DNA of 64,000 nt, taken from the NCBI RefSeq assembly GCF_028769735.1, contig NC_088170.1, forward strand, positions 46,482,585 to 46,546,584. Reading direction: 5' to 3'. This document shows, piece after piece, positions 25,001-36,900 of the stretch (the first letter of the stretch is position 1; each line of letters opens with the position of its first letter). The DNA is from Zonotrichia leucophrys gambelii. Its lineage: Eukaryota > Chordata > Aves > Passeriformes > Passerellidae. The position numbers and the translations under genes were made by a program. The notes under the pieces are model-generated. The model worked only from the letters and a program-made list of their open reading frames with translations. It ran no database searches and was not told the origin of the DNA.

Positions 25001-28000
25001 CCAAGAGGATGTACTGCAATAACCTGTGGTATATATAAAGAAAATGCAAGAAAATTGACATTACTGCCTGAGAATATTAAGCAATCCTCTGTTTCTTTTT
25101 TTAAGAGACAAGATATAGGGATAAAAGGAAATGAAATAAAGTTCTAATATTTGACCCTAGGGAGAGCACTAAACAACTGGATACAGAATTACGGCTGTCC
25201 AAGAAGGCAGAGGTACTGAACACATAAAATCAGAACAGAGAAGGGTCTTCCCAGGGTTTAGAGGAGAGGATGAAATGAGCAGCAGAGCAAAGGGCAGTTT
25301 GTGTGAGCAGCCTGTGTGAGCTCTAAACTACCAAATCCATTAGTCAGGGGAAGCTGGAAAAAGCTCTAAAGTGGCTCTGAGAGCAAGTTGCAAGGAAACT
25401 AAGTACTCATCTGAAACACTTTTCAGGGAAATGCTCTAGGTCGTTTTCAGGCTTTTACATACTGTTAAAAAAGGATGATCTTAATATGAGTTAGGGGTGT
25501 CAGAGCTGTGTTGGAATTTGATGGAGCTGCACTGAAGTTCAGGGAGGGGTTGGGGAGCACAGCTGGGGAGGGGGCAGAGCTGTGGGCCTGGGCAGTGGCT
25601 GCATCCTCAGGCTGAAATAACTGCCTCTTTCCAAAACTCAGGGCAGAGGGCTGGGAACCAGACCTTAAGGAGAGCAGAAGCCAACAGCCTCACTAATTAG
25701 GGACAAACCAAGCCTGCACAGAGCAGTGTGGCTGCATAGAACTGTGGGGCTGCACAGAGCCAGCACCATTCCTCGCTTCCAGGCTCCTAATGGGCACTCC
25801 TGAATTCTGACTTCCCAGGTGGCTTTACCTGAAATATGGCCAGTTCCCATCTAAAAGAATTTTGGCTTCAAATGATCCCTCCTTGAGCAGATGCCATGTT
25901 ATACATGCCTGAACAATAACACTGTTATGATATGTCATGTGTGGCAGTATCATGGCCATCTGTTTATGCAATTATTTTGTTTTAGGAGGTATTTAAAAAA
26001 TAGAAGCAAACAGAAAAATAATTTAATGTAAACAATGCAGGTAATCATAAATTAAAATTATGTTAGATTCAAAACTGATTGAGACCACAAAGGAAAGATT
26101 CAGAAGCAAAAACTGCAGACAAAATCAACATTTATAAATGAAGAGCTGTGTGAACACTGAGCAGAAATAACTGAATAATATTTTAAAGCATTGCCATTAC
26201 AACTGATCCTATTAAAATGAAGCTGTATGTAAAATAGGAGCCCCAATTGTGAATCTAGGCAAGACTGATTTTCTTACATGACCTTCAACTACCAGCACTG
26301 TTAGAGAAGGCTCAACCTAGTTCCTAGTAAATAGGTGTCACCCAACAAATGGGACTGACACTAATTAGCTTCCTTGTTGATAGTTGGGAAGCAGAGGACA
26401 GAGGCAGGAGGTGGAGTGGTGCACTCACTGTTAGAGCAGCAGGTGAGGGCATTTGCTGCCTGGCATGGCAAAGGAGGCTGGCACTGCAGCTGCTGATTGG
26501 AAACCACCCTGGGAATGGAAGACTTCACTTCCAGGAGAGTCAGGCAAGCAAACTTCAGAAGCGTTTTGAATGAAAACAGAGCCACAAAGAACCTCCACTG
26601 AAATATTTGAATTTTGAGGAAGACAATATTAAACAGTGTTATTTCTTCACCTTGAGGAAATACCCCTTAGTTTTTGTCTTCTCACCTAAGAAAAGGGACT
26701 GTTATCAGAAGAGGACAAAAGGTGAGCCTGAAAAAGGACAATAAAGGTCTCTCAGTAACTTTAGGAGAAATTAAAAGGATTTCTACACAAGGAGAAATTA
26801 GAAAAGAAGTTTGGAAAGTGAAGTTGAAAGAGATGCTCAGAATAAGCAATATATGGTATGATTAATAGTATCAAGGGGGACATTTGATCAAGAGAGCAGC
26901 TGTAAGGGAATTTAAGCATTTTTCCTGCAAAGATAATTCCCAGTAGGATTCAGACAATGTTTGTAATAAATCTATTTTTATTAAGATTATTGGATTGGTG
27001 TTATCCAGGGGATTATATTTTCCAATTACTAATATTTTCATTTTTCAGTCTTAGTTTATGATTGAAGCAGGGACATGGGTGGCACAGAACAAAATGCATT
27101 GGCCTGACTTGGGATGAGAATAATCATTGCCTCAAAGCAAACAAAGTCCCAAGAAATTAGTCTTTATTTTCTAGCTCATTAAAAAAGACCTTGAGTTTTA
27201 ATAGCAAAACATTCATACTTTTTTTTTTTAAACACAGATGTATTAAAAAAAAAGGTATATGTCCATTTTAAGATTTTAGTGCCATTCAGTCTGAACCAGG
27301 AGCCCAACACCAGTTTGATGCCAGGCTCAAATATAGCTTTGATATAGCACTGGCTATCCCCAAATTTCATGACTGTAGGTATAAAGACTGCAGAAGAGCC
27401 CATTGCATAAGAAGTCAGTTATACCTCAAATTAAGTTATATCAAGTACTAACAGGAACATTTCCACTTTATTCAGATAATTTCATAGCTCTGTCATGATT
27501 GTTGCACCTCATTGTGATATCCATGTAGCCATATTGAAGCAGTACCTATTCAGAAGTGTTACACATCTGTTTTACATGTGGATTGGTCAGAAAATTTCTT
27601 GATTCCTTTGACAGAATGGGCTAAGTATTTCATAAACACAGAACCTCTTTCCAAAAGATTCTCCAGGGCAGTCTTACAAAGTCTACTGAGAGATCCATTG
27701 TGAATTAGTAATGCAGGCCTTTTCTATTTGGGTATCTATCTCCAGGGCCAAGTTGTTGAAAAAGAGGAAAAGGTGAGTGAGCAGTCAAGTTTTCTGAGGG
27801 CTAGGCTTGGCCTAATGTGAGAGGATATGCTTCACAGGTCACTATTTTGTCTGGAAAAGGTATGATCAAATATCAAAATTGTTTTATAGAAAGGAGCTGG
27901 GGCCAGCGCTCTTCTCATGCTCCTTTTTCCCACTGCTTTAAAATACTGGAGGAAACAAACTTTCAAGTTGTGTCTATTTTGAATAAATCTGAGAGGAGAA

Positions 28001-31000
28001 AAACATTAACCTGTGTTGCCTCTGGTCTTTTTCTGAGTCTCACAGGGGAAATGGAGAAGGAGCAGATTCTTCCTGGCATGTCAGAAGAGAGCATGTTCCA
28101 AGAGGCTGCCTGCAGTGTGCTGAGGCACATATACAAGAAGGTGGGAAGTGCCTTAGATAGACTATAGAGAGATAGATGGCATCCAGGTGAGACTAAAACA
28201 CAGATGCCACTCCTGGGCAGGAAAACAGAAAGGGTGACAACAAAAACAAAACCTTAGACAGTTGTTCTTAAGAGAGGAAACTATGATCTAAATCTCGGGA
28301 AGCAATTGAAAATTCAGTAAGTATCTCAATATGACGAAAATCCCAGGTGTCATCAGGACAAGAGGCTTTTATAATCTGTTTTTCATTTTTCACGTTTACT
28401 ACCACACAGAAAGAAGGCAGCTGTGTGATAGGTATCAATATTTCTATCAAGAAGACATGGAAAATACCTAGGAGACACTGGCTCATATTTACTGGGGTAG
28501 CTGCAGAGACTGACAAACTCCCCAACTCTCTACCATAATATGAAGTGTTTCAGCCTAGTAAATTTTATATTTATCATCCAGCATCTATAAATGTTATTGC
28601 AGGGACAACAGTTGTGCATCAAAACAAAATGTAAATGCCAATCCACTTGGTGCGCCTAAGTGCAAGGTAAGAAAAACCTGCCAGGTTTCCCTAGTTCCCA
28701 CTCCATTGTGCAGCCCAGTGCCCTTTAGGACTAGTTTGTAACCAGCAGTAATAAATCTTCAGGTTTAGTGTCAGAGTATCATCTGGTTTCACTAATCAGG
28801 AGGAGAGTCGAAAGACACGTAGAAAACCAAGCCCCCTATTATGCTTTGGCATGTCAACTAATACTTCTTGTGTGTGTCACTGAAGGTCCAGGGATCAAAT
28901 AGCCACTTCTAACATTCTCCCACAGTGTTTAAAAGGTCTTACCCTCTCCTTTGCCCTAAGGCAGGGACTTCACTTAACTTTCAAAGTATTTGTTTGGACC
29001 ATTTTTCTCCCCTTCTGTAGATGAGAAGATAGTCCACATTTTATATTAAAAATACCGTGGACAATTGGTTCTCTGGATCTATACTGCAGCTGAATCTATT
29101 GCTTCAATGTCAGAGCTAAGGTGCTGGGACTGGATCACAACTTAAAGTTCATAAGGAGAATAAACAGCTCAGATGACACTGGTAGTCATTGCAATGATTA
29201 AATATGACTCCAGTGCTCTCAGCTAATGTTGCACTAACTTTAAACATCTTTTCAAGACTAACATTTAGAAGAGTCAAGTTGAATGTAATGGAACAATTTT
29301 TTTTCCAAGTGAACATTTATAATTGTAGTACCTGAATGGTGGACAGGAGAGGGTATTGAAATGGTCATTTACAGCCTGGTTCAGTTTGCAAAATAGATAT
29401 CTTCCTAAACAAAAGAATCATTGAACATACAGGAGTTCATTTAGCAATGTACTTCTATTTTTCCAAAGGTCCTTAACCAGCAATCTGAAAGAGCATCTGG
29501 TCCTGTAAATATTAACATTCAAGGAGAGCTTTACACATGAAGAAGTCTACAAAGTTCAGTGAGACTCCTGATGTTCATTAAATTATTTATTATGCTTGTT
29601 GCAGGACCAAGCCAGTTGCTGAATTTAAAAGTCCTAAGAATCAGCCATAGTAGTTACAGTATTGGTATATTTAAATAAGCTGATGAAATTGTAGCAACTG
29701 AAAAAAAATCTTAGAAGTGTAAAGCCAAGCAATGCATGGATAATACAAGTACTTATGATGGCTGAGAAATGACACCCAGATTACAGAGTACCGGTTTTAT
29801 ATGATTTCATGCAAACAACTGAACAAACTTTGTAACAACCAATATTTCCTACACAATAGAACAAAAATTTCTGTTCTGTAGCATTGGTGAGAGCAGTTTT
29901 TAAATTAGATCATGGAAATAAACAAGAAACCACTGATACTAATAAATCCAGTGTAAATACTCAGCTAGGATTGTCAGTACAACAACATGTTGTTTTCATG
30001 TGTTGTTCCTTTAAGTTTTAGAAGCTTCTTTAAATATTTCTAGTGCAATAAATGGATGGCAGATGGGTGGCACAGTTTACAACTACCAAAAGCAAAAATG
30101 TGACAAGTTTTCAGCATTCATGTATGCTCCAATTAGGAGACCACAAGTACAGGAAGAATGTGTCTATTTGTCTGTGCATGCCATTCTAATCCACATGTTC
30201 CACCTCTTTCTTTAACACTTCTGTGATAGCATTCAAAGACTTAAGCCTTTTACCTAAATATCTATCTTTAGAGTATTTAATAAGTTTCATATTTCAAATA
30301 GTATACATGTCCAGATTTTGAAATAATATGATTAAACAGAAAAGAAATATTGATCATAGTTTCTGGCCAAGTAGGATTGTTCTCTATAGAATATTTTTCA
30401 AGTGGTTTATCTCAGCTTATTTTAAATTACTTTGGAGAGTAAGGCTGCAGTAATTTCCTCAAAAGATAGCCCTTGAGTTGCTGTTAACAAGCATTCTTAA
30501 TGCTGAGTCAAACTCAGTTCCCCAGCTTGCTTTTATCCCACTTGTCTGAATAATATATTTTAAAGCACCTTAAATACTTATTCTGTGTCCCTGAAAATCA
30601 TGCTCTTCAAGTATGTAGAAAAGTCTTATTTTGGTTCCAGTCCTGCCTAATTCTACAACTGAGAAAGGCTGGCAGTGACCAGGAGGCAAGAGAAGGTCTG
30701 GGAATACTAAGTCACATTAAACACAGAGAGGAGTGTTCCTCATAGCTGGCTCCCTGTGAATGGATAGCTTCTCTAGCAGCTGCTCCCTGGTAAAAACAGT
30801 GACTGCAGTCACTTCCTATTAATAGCAATAAACTTTAGTCAAATCCCATATCTGTATGCTGATCAAGATGTAACTCGTGACTTAAAATGCCAGAAACAAC
30901 CTTGAGATTAAACAGAGTACACAAAGAAGATGTGTGTTTTAACACCTTTCCTGCTCTTCTTTTCCCTTCCTGATTATGGTGACACACAATCAAAAGAAAA

Positions 31001-32129
31001 AGGATTAAAAGGGAATGTAATTCAAATGCCATATTTTAAATGGACCAGATGGGAATGATGCAGTTGTTCTTCATAGCAAAGTGCATGAGAGATTATTTCC
31101 AAACATCTTTGTCAGAAGCCTTTGATTTTTTTTTTAATCACATCATGAGCTTGTGGGAAAAGTCAAGAGGAGCAAAACTGCATTTCTCAGCACAACCTAG
31201 GCACTGGTCTGCCATCTGCCTGGGAAGACAGAGCACAGTGAGCACAATGCAGTCCTGCCAAGCTGCATCTTCAGCAAGTTCTACTTCCTTTGCCTCCCAT
31301 CAGAAAGAGATGATCAGCATTTGAAGAAGGAAAGGCACTCATGCACAGAAGAACTTTTCTCACGGACAATTTCTTAGAGACCATTCAGCATATATGCTGG
31401 CAAAGTTGGCATTGGCAGCCCACAGACGTGGGTTTTAATCTCTTCTTTCTCATTGTGCTCATAGAGCAGCTCTTGTAAGAGCCATTGCCCTATCCTGTGT
31501 TGCGTTTCTAAGTGGCATCATGGAGGAATGGGAATTGATGCACTATCACTCAAAAAAGTAAAGTTCAGCAATTACAAAAAAAAGGCATAGGATCAATATC
31601 AGCTGGATCACAGTGATACACTTGTGGATCAGTTCAGTGTGATATATTTGTGGGCTCAGAGAGCTAAGGGAGGATAACTCTAACAGTTGTGACAAAAATG
31701 CTTGCCTTCCCCTTTCTTGTCAGAGGACAGGAGTCCAAACCCGATACCCTCCTGTAAAACAATTCTCATGCTTATCAGCCACTTTCCTGGTTCTGTCACT
31801 TGTGCTCTTGACAGATGGCAAAGCAAGGCCGAGCACAGATATGGCATGTAGCATCCTCAGTGACAGGGGACATGGCTTCCATAATTCTATCTCTGCACCT
31901 TTCAGCATGATCTGCAGCAGTCTGCCTCACACAGCAGCCAACCACCTCCTGTCTGATCAGACCAATGCAGGAGCCTGGTGTCCACAATAAAATCATGTGG
32001 TCTGAATCTGAGGATTGGGTTGGGAAGAACTCATGTTCAGAATCACTATCCATATCCCAAAAGCATGAGAGTCAAAAAAAGAGAAAAGAGTGGAGCTGAT
32101 GCAATTAATTTACATTTTTCTGACTTGTA

Positions 32130-32172
<43 letters not shown>

Positions 32173-35100
32173 ATGTGTAAATATTTTATTTATATTTATA
32201 AATAGGATGGAAATTAGGCCTGTTTACTGGTAGAAGATTTTCTTCTTCCAGTGAGTCTTACAATTTTAGGACTCAATTTTTCTCCTAAAGTATATCTATG
32301 ACTATGTACAAGTTAAGCAAACACTTTTATACAGACCCAAGCATAAATTAATTAATTTAGACATTATTTCCCCAAACTGTATTTTGTCCCTGTGCATCCT
32401 TTGAAGACTTTTGAATATCATAAAAATTGTTAAAGTTTATAAGGAAATAATTTTAGATTGTTAAAATATAGCTAGAACCAAATACTTTATGAAACTTTAA
32501 GAGAAGACTATTGGCTCATACCTAGACACGGAAGCAAAAGCAAATGAAACATGAAATAAAGAGACAGACTTTTAAGTGATGTGGTTCCAAATATCCAGAT
32601 ATAGACAGTTTTTAGTATTAATTATTTGATGCAGTTTTGCTTTATACTATAATTTTTTTTCAGGTGCAACTTTTGAGGGTTAAGCTCATTTTTAAAATTT
32701 ATTTCTTAATAATGGTGTCAGAACAGCCTATTAGCCTCATTCACTCATCTTAGTCCTGGATCATGCTCTTAATTGTAACTTGAAATAGTCATATTATTGT
32801 GTTTCCCCAGTAACTTCCTCTGAAAGTGAATATTATTCCTTTCAGTTAACTAACACAACTAATCCTTGCTAATGATATTTAATGAGCCACACAAGTATGC
32901 CCTAAAGTGGATCAGACTCTCTGCTTAAAAACCATGATCCTGTCCTGCCTCATTTTATAACTGCAGAGGTAATATGCACATTTTAAGAGAAAGTATAAAT
33001 ATCTCAGAGCCAGGAGTTAAAAAAAAAATTAAAATGTTATTACAAGTTTCTAAATTTGAAACTGAGCCCTAAATGAGTGTTCTTTAAAATTATCCTTTTG
33101 TTCAGATTGCTATAAAGAAATCTTTAATTTAACATGTCCAACTCATGGGTATGGATAGCAATATTCCCTACCTGTCACTTTATTGTGCGAATCACAGATA
33201 AAATTGCTTTTACTTCTATCTATTTGTAATGCTGCAACTCCAAGGACAAGCTGGTTATGTTCGATGACTCCCCCACTTTGCTAAATGTTCTATAACCAGC
33301 CAGCATAGCTCATAGAAATGCTGCAGAGTTTATAATCCAGGCTAAGAGGAGAGAGAGAGATGGGCTGATGGAGGAGAGCTGGTAAATGGGCAGCACTGCT
33401 CAATGCAAGATGAAGGAGTAACAGCACATCAGCAGCCTCCCTTTGCCAGTTTTGGGGGGTTTGTTTTTCTTGTGCTTTTTTCGGGATATCAAAGCAAAGG
33501 AGTTTTAATGAGGGTCTGAAGGAGAATAATGAGGTACTTTTGCAGATGTCTGCAGGGTGTTCCTCCTCACTCAGAGGGGCAACATGTACAAAGACACTTT
33601 GAAAAACAAGTGAGCAATGGAAGTTGGCATCTTAGTTCTTTTGAAACAAAAGACCCTGATGCTGACCTCATTTGCACTGGCAAAAGCTGTGACTCTTGTG
33701 AATTCAAAGAAGTCCCTGTAGCATAAAATTAGTCCTGGAATACATACTGACATAACTGTCTTTCAGAAGCCTTGGTGACCACTGAAACAATATTCCAAAG
33801 ACACTTGCAGTTCATTTTTGCATTTTCTATAAGGTCTCTGTACATTTTCCTGCCACTAAAGAGAGTCTTGAAAGTGCATGGTTGTTAATTGTTTGACAGA
33901 AATGTGTAGTATATCCTAATGTAGACAAGATTTTGACCACTTCGGTTTAAATATTTTAAACATACATGTGTATATATGTCTATATGAACAAATAAACACA
34001 TAAATGTATACATACATACATATATATACATGTATGTATAAACACATACACATATATGCATTCCTTTTCAGTCTAACATGGAGGGAGACAACTTTTAAAG
34101 TCTGATTACAGATAAAGTAATTTTATATTGAGAAGAAGGCACGTTATCTTCTTTCCCATTTGTTAAAATCGCCCTGTCCGACTTACACATAAATCATTTA
34201 GTATATCCATATATAAGAATATTCCCCAGAAGGAAGGCTTCTACAACTCTTGCTAGCATTATGCCTGTCATGAGAAACTTTAGGGAATTAAACCTGTAGA
34301 AGTCATTTGACCTTAGACGTCAATGGTACCTAAATTTTCAGGTTATTCCTGAAACCATCTGGTAGCCCAGAGTTCACTAAATTGAGACTCAGCTCTCCAT
34401 GTCCATCATGTGCTCCTTGTGGGCTAGCTCAGCTCAGGCTGGAGTCATGCCTATGGTGTTTGATATCACAGCCCCTCTGCAGGGCATCTCAGGTCATCCT
34501 TCTTATCCAGAACAGGCCATGTGACACTCCTTAAAATCAGACACAAATGTCAGGAATTCAGCACAGGACATGTAAAAGCATCATTCCCTCTGCTCTGGCA
34601 TACTGGGATGTTCCTTCATGGAAGTATCATCATGAGGGCTCCAGAGTTGGCCCAAAGGACACTTGTCAGGAGAGCTTTGTGGACTGGCTATGAACCAGAC
34701 CTTGGGCTAGCCCCGGGGTGGCTCCTACCCTGTGGTGTTGATACAAGCCCTAGGCTGTACTATGCACCTCTCCTCACAGGGCTAAGGTGTGATTAGGGCT
34801 GGCAGAAGTTCCCAGCACAGCAAGTCTGGTTTTGGGATAGAGGGTTTGGCATAGAGGAAGCCCTGGCTGTCTCCCTCTTCCTTAAGCTCTCACCACTACT
34901 GCAGCTCTGCTCCCCCTTCCCTACCACTTCAGGCCACTGGAAAAGCACCAGCAAAATCAAACAGCACTGTCTTATTTGGAAAGAGTATGGGAACTAAAAT
35001 CCCAACATAAATTCAAAACCACAACGTTAACTTAGTTCTGACATCTGAGTATTGAGAAGGAAATTTCAGGTAAAATACAGATTTAATTCTGCAGAAGTCC

Positions 35101-36820
35101 AAAAGATTTATAGTAAATTTGGGGAGGAAAATAATGAGAATTAGATTTTTGCATGCAACATTGTTTTGCTAACAGAAAGAACATAATTAAAAACATTAGG
35201 AGAACAGAAGTGACTATTCTGAAGTGTCTCTCTTTATATGCTACTAAAGTATAAGTTGACAACTGCCACTTTATAATTAACATATTACTTGTCTATATTT
35301 AATCAGAACAATATGGTATACAGAAGATAAATTTATACATTTTTTCTTTAATATATTACCAATTCTGCCTTATAAAACATACTTCATTTCACCATTTGTG
35401 AAACAGAAGCATGAACCTGTGGCAGGGAAAAGAAATTATACCCCTAACTTGCAGAATAGCCCAGCCACATGCAGAAAAGTTTGTGCCAGCTACTTTAATT
35501 GCTGGATTCTTCCCCAGGTTATCCACTTCTGCTTCATGAACCACCAGTACCATTTCTGATTTAATAATTGCATGTAGAGAAAGAACCATGAAATAAATTG
35601 TGTGAAAACCCTGCTTTTGTTTTGCTTTTAAATTTTTGTTGACTTACAAAGGAAATGGATGCAAATTTTTTTAACTGTACAGCTACCTTAGTCTGGGACA
35701 ACGATCCCATTGACATCAGCTCAGTTTCTAAACTACAGAGATCAGAATTGGTACACAGTGCATAGAGGGTTTATAGACCCTCACACTGCTTCTCAAATGA
35801 ATGCCATGCATAAAATTATTATCTAAACTAATATCTCTGCAGAAAATCACTGGTTGATATATACAAACACTTTACTGAAACAAGTCTTGGTCTAATTTTT
35901 CATTTACAAAACAAAAGTAAAATAGAAGAAAATAACATGGGCAGTCTTGACTCAAGTAAGCACACACAGAAAGTCAGAAATAGCCAGCTATATTCTAAAT
36001 TACCAAAAATTAAGGTGAAACCTCACCTGCTTTGTGTTGTCTTTAGGCAGCCTTTAAGACACCTATCTGTAGCCTCTTTCTGGGATTTATTATCCACCTT
36101 GGGCACAGTTTCTTTCTTGTGACAAATCAGTGTGTAATTTTTGTCATCATTGTTTGCCCAGAAGGTACCAACTGATGTCTCGTAGCGGATACAGAATTCC
36201 ACCTTAACTCCATCTTTCTGGAAAGGAGGCACCACAGAAATCTTAAAGCAAAACTGATCCATCTCACTACCACAAGAATTAGGCATGAACTCTGCGAGGA
36301 TGTCATAGTAAGTGAGCCAGTTATTCAATGTCATTCGAACATACACCTGTTTTTCAAAGGATACATTGAGGACTCGTATAATGCCGTTCATACAGGTAAC
36401 TCCAGGCAGGAGCACGACTGACTCCAGCACTACTTTCTGCTCTCGCACTTTTTGTAAAAGTTCTTCTTGAGAAGCAGGTAATGTAAAATGCTGCGAGAAA
36501 AAAAATTCATCTTGAGGGAAAACTTCATCTTCTACATAATTTTCTTGTCCTGTATTAGGAAATTCCCAGATATCAAACTCTTTAACAGACACAAGATCAA
36601 ACCCAAATGCATCAGCAAATGAAACTTTTCTTGAGATGTGGGTGGGAGTATCTGCCTCCTCTTCCTCTGAAGCTGAAGAATTCCGTCTTCGGGGACATGG
36701 GGAGAAACGAAGTTTAATGTCAATATTAACATCTTCGTCGTCTGAAGTGCAATCATTTCCCGTGGGGACTTGTAGGAAGTTAGCCCTGTTAACCTGACGA
36801 GGTCCTTCAAAAGACTCCAT
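10515..36820 (-). CDS. PPP1R3A: PPP1R3A, protein phosphatase 1 regulatory subunit 3A (four coding exons)
   Basis: This is the striated-muscle glycogen-targeting subunit of protein phosphatase 1 (GM/RGL). In mammals it brings the PP1 catalytic subunit to glycogen and the sarcoplasmic reticulum, where PP1 activates glycogen synthase and restrains phosphorylase. The coding exons are 36820-36027, 15518-15460, 15353-15217 and 13004-10515. All introns are GT/AG and the phases join cleanly (2, 1, 0), giving 3480 nt including the stop, or 1159 residues, against about 1122 in human. Domain order is a basic/serine phosphosite region near residues 44-49, the PP1-docking RKVSF at 64-68, a CBM21 domain at about 122-233, a long low-complexity acidic region, and a hydrophobic anchor at about 1109-1146 followed by a basic tail. 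Exon structure and sequence agree with human PPP1R3A as I remember it. No frameshift or premature stop is seen. Introns are about 20.5 kb, 106 bp and 2.2 kb. Confidence 0.97.
13950..14240. promoter_or_regulatory. Candidate conserved non-coding element with inverted octamer pair
   Basis: Within intron 3 of PPP1R3A. ATTTGCAT (13997-14004) and its reverse complement ATGCAAAT (14020-14027) are perfect POU-factor octamers 15 bp apart, with an ATAATTATAT homeodomain-like core between them. Further TTAAT/CAATTA cores follow up to about 14240. The block has the mixed, non-repetitive texture typical of vertebrate enhancers. Conservation is assumed, not measured. Confidence 0.3.
14672..14695. repeat. 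Alternating purine-pyrimidine (CA)n/(GC) tract
   Basis: 24 bp of strictly alternating pyrimidine-purine, beginning with five to six CA units and continuing through TGCGTGCGCACA. Such tracts can adopt Z-DNA and are microsatellite-like. Confidence 0.6.
15217..15353 (-). CDS. PPP1R3A: PPP1R3A coding exon 3 (137 nt)
   Basis: The acceptor is a poly-pyrimidine run ending ACTCTTCAG just above 15353. The donor is CTG|GTAAGTG, with the intron starting at 15216. The exon gives two bases completing an Asp codon and then 45 codons, beginning TNIPEIVCSQ and ending DEKELELL. This matches the mammalian TYIPTIICS...EKELEL segment that leads into the last exon. The peptide is highly charged (K/E/D-rich) and probably an unstructured linker. 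The upstream intron is only 106 bp, whereas the intron on the other side of exon 2 is 20.5 kb. Confidence 0.93.
15354..15459 (-). other. PPP1R3A intron 2 (106 bp)
   Basis: A short intron between two tiny coding exons, with GTACAA donor and CTCTTCAG acceptor. No other feature is seen. Confidence 0.88.
15460..15518 (-). CDS. PPP1R3A: PPP1R3A coding exon 2 (59 nt linker exon)
   Basis: A very small exon with an acceptor ending TTTCACAG just above 15518 and a donor GGTACAAC beginning at 15459. It contributes one base to codon 265, nineteen full codons beginning KEEILASSDG, and one base of the next codon. The translation follows the CBM21 domain and matches the mammalian KEESS linker at its start, then diverges. 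The 59-nt length (1+57+1) preserves frame between exon 1 and exon 3. It is too short to be found by ORF length alone and was identified from the splice sites and the phase match. Confidence 0.9.
20060..21260 (+). mobile_element. Old CR1/L3-type LINE remnant (reverse-transcriptase 3' half)
   Basis: Degenerate non-LTR retrotransposon text runs 5'-3' on the plus strand. The stretch near 20256-20300 translates as YLDFIKAF followed by a degenerate V-PH, matching the RT signature YLDFxKAFDxVPH. Next comes GGAAGTTGGGAGACATC...CAACACAGAGGAGGATTG (about 20522-20557), the LINE segment encoding KLGG...NTEED. Then come the AAATTCAAA...TTAGGGACTAA segment and the late region resembling 'GCAGAGAAGG.CTA..AGGATG' (about 20929-20960) and 'CTCTAT..ATGCA.CA.AGGG..AAAT' (about 21046-21075). 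Many frame-disrupting changes mark it as long dead. A GC-rich piece at about 20340-20430 departs from the element. Both ends are approximate and the family name (CR1 versus L3) is uncertain. Confidence 0.7.
23230..23860. other. GC-richer patch in PPP1R3A intron 1
   Basis: About 600 bp clearly richer in G+C than its surroundings, containing GAGCTGGAGCCCTGGC-like and CCTGGCAGTGCTGGCC-like runs. It is open on both strands for up to 130 codons, but there is no recognisable product, splice structure or repeat family. It may be an old repeat insertion or a lineage-specific element. Confidence 0.35.
23950..24260. promoter_or_regulatory. Candidate conserved non-coding element in PPP1R3A intron 1
   Basis: A non-repetitive block with several homeodomain-type cores, such as CACTAATGAATGCAA, AAATTAATTAGCTC and TTTATTATAAAAAC, and low ORF content. 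It directly follows the GC-richer patch. The call rests only on texture and motif density. Confidence 0.2.
32133..32167. repeat. (AT)n microsatellite
   Basis: An uninterrupted AT dinucleotide run of about 17 units in PPP1R3A intron 1. It explains the repetitive Tyr-Ile open frame there, which is not a gene. Confidence 0.97.
33347..33361. repeat. Short (GA)n tract
   Basis: About seven GA units at the end of a purine-rich stretch in intron 1. Confidence 0.8.
33961..34060. repeat. Degenerate (CATA)n/(TA)n simple repeat
   Basis: About 100 bp of interleaved CATA, TATA and TGTA units (ATACATACATACATATATATACATGTATG and similar), imperfect and therefore fairly old. Confidence 0.85.
36027..36820 (-). 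CDS. PPP1R3A: PPP1R3A coding exon 1: PP1-docking motif and CBM21 domain
   Basis: This exon encodes residues 1-264 plus two bases of codon 265. The ATG is at 36820-36818 and the donor is CAG|GTGAGG, with the intron starting at 36026. Visible elements are R44-R45-R46-N47-S48, which fits the mammalian RRxS phosphosite around Ser48. The PP1 docking motif R64-K65-V66-S67-F68 follows, embedded in the family signature RKVSFADAFGFDLVSVKEFD. The CBM21 glycogen-binding fold runs from about 122 to 233, with conserved VRMTLNNW, a DILAEFMPNS turn, KVEFCIRYE and W221-A-N-N before N228-Y229. An ORF reading through the donor would add only a stop, which supports the splice site. The start is the first ATG after a short upstream stretch and aligns with the mammalian N terminus. 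Confidence 0.97.
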
Positions 36821-36900
36821 TGGGCTCTCTGATATAAACTGAAAGAGAACTGTACAACTAGTAGCAGCTGCTATTTGAGATGCTATGATTTAAAACAAGG
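36821..36900 (-). promoter_or_regulatory. PPP1R3A proximal upstream region with a CAGCTG E-box
   Basis: Immediately 5' of the PPP1R3A ATG. A CAGCTG E-box of the myogenic type is at 36865-36870. A TTTATATC stretch preceded by CTCTTTCAG lies at 36831-36848; this could be a weak TATA-like element or the acceptor of a non-coding 5' exon. Expression in striated muscle is known for the mammalian gene. The regulatory role of these sites is inferred. Confidence 0.35.

Larger units (their letters stand above)
15519..36026 (-). other. PPP1R3A intron 1 (20.5 kb)
   Basis: This intron separates the CBM21-encoding exon from the small linker exons. Its donor is GTGAGG and its acceptor TTTCACAG. Apart from the LINE remnant, two simple-repeat blocks and the GC-richer patches listed separately, it is unremarkable AT-rich sequence. 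Open frames within it reach at most 130 codons (23560-23952) and resemble nothing known. Confidence 0.9.

Noticed and set aside
31978..32205. 75-codon open frame with a Tyr-Ile repeat
   Set aside because: Generated by the (AT)n microsatellite.
33961..34060. CRISPR-like or direct-repeat array
   Set aside because: It is a degenerate CATA/TA simple repeat without spacers. The genome is eukaryotic.
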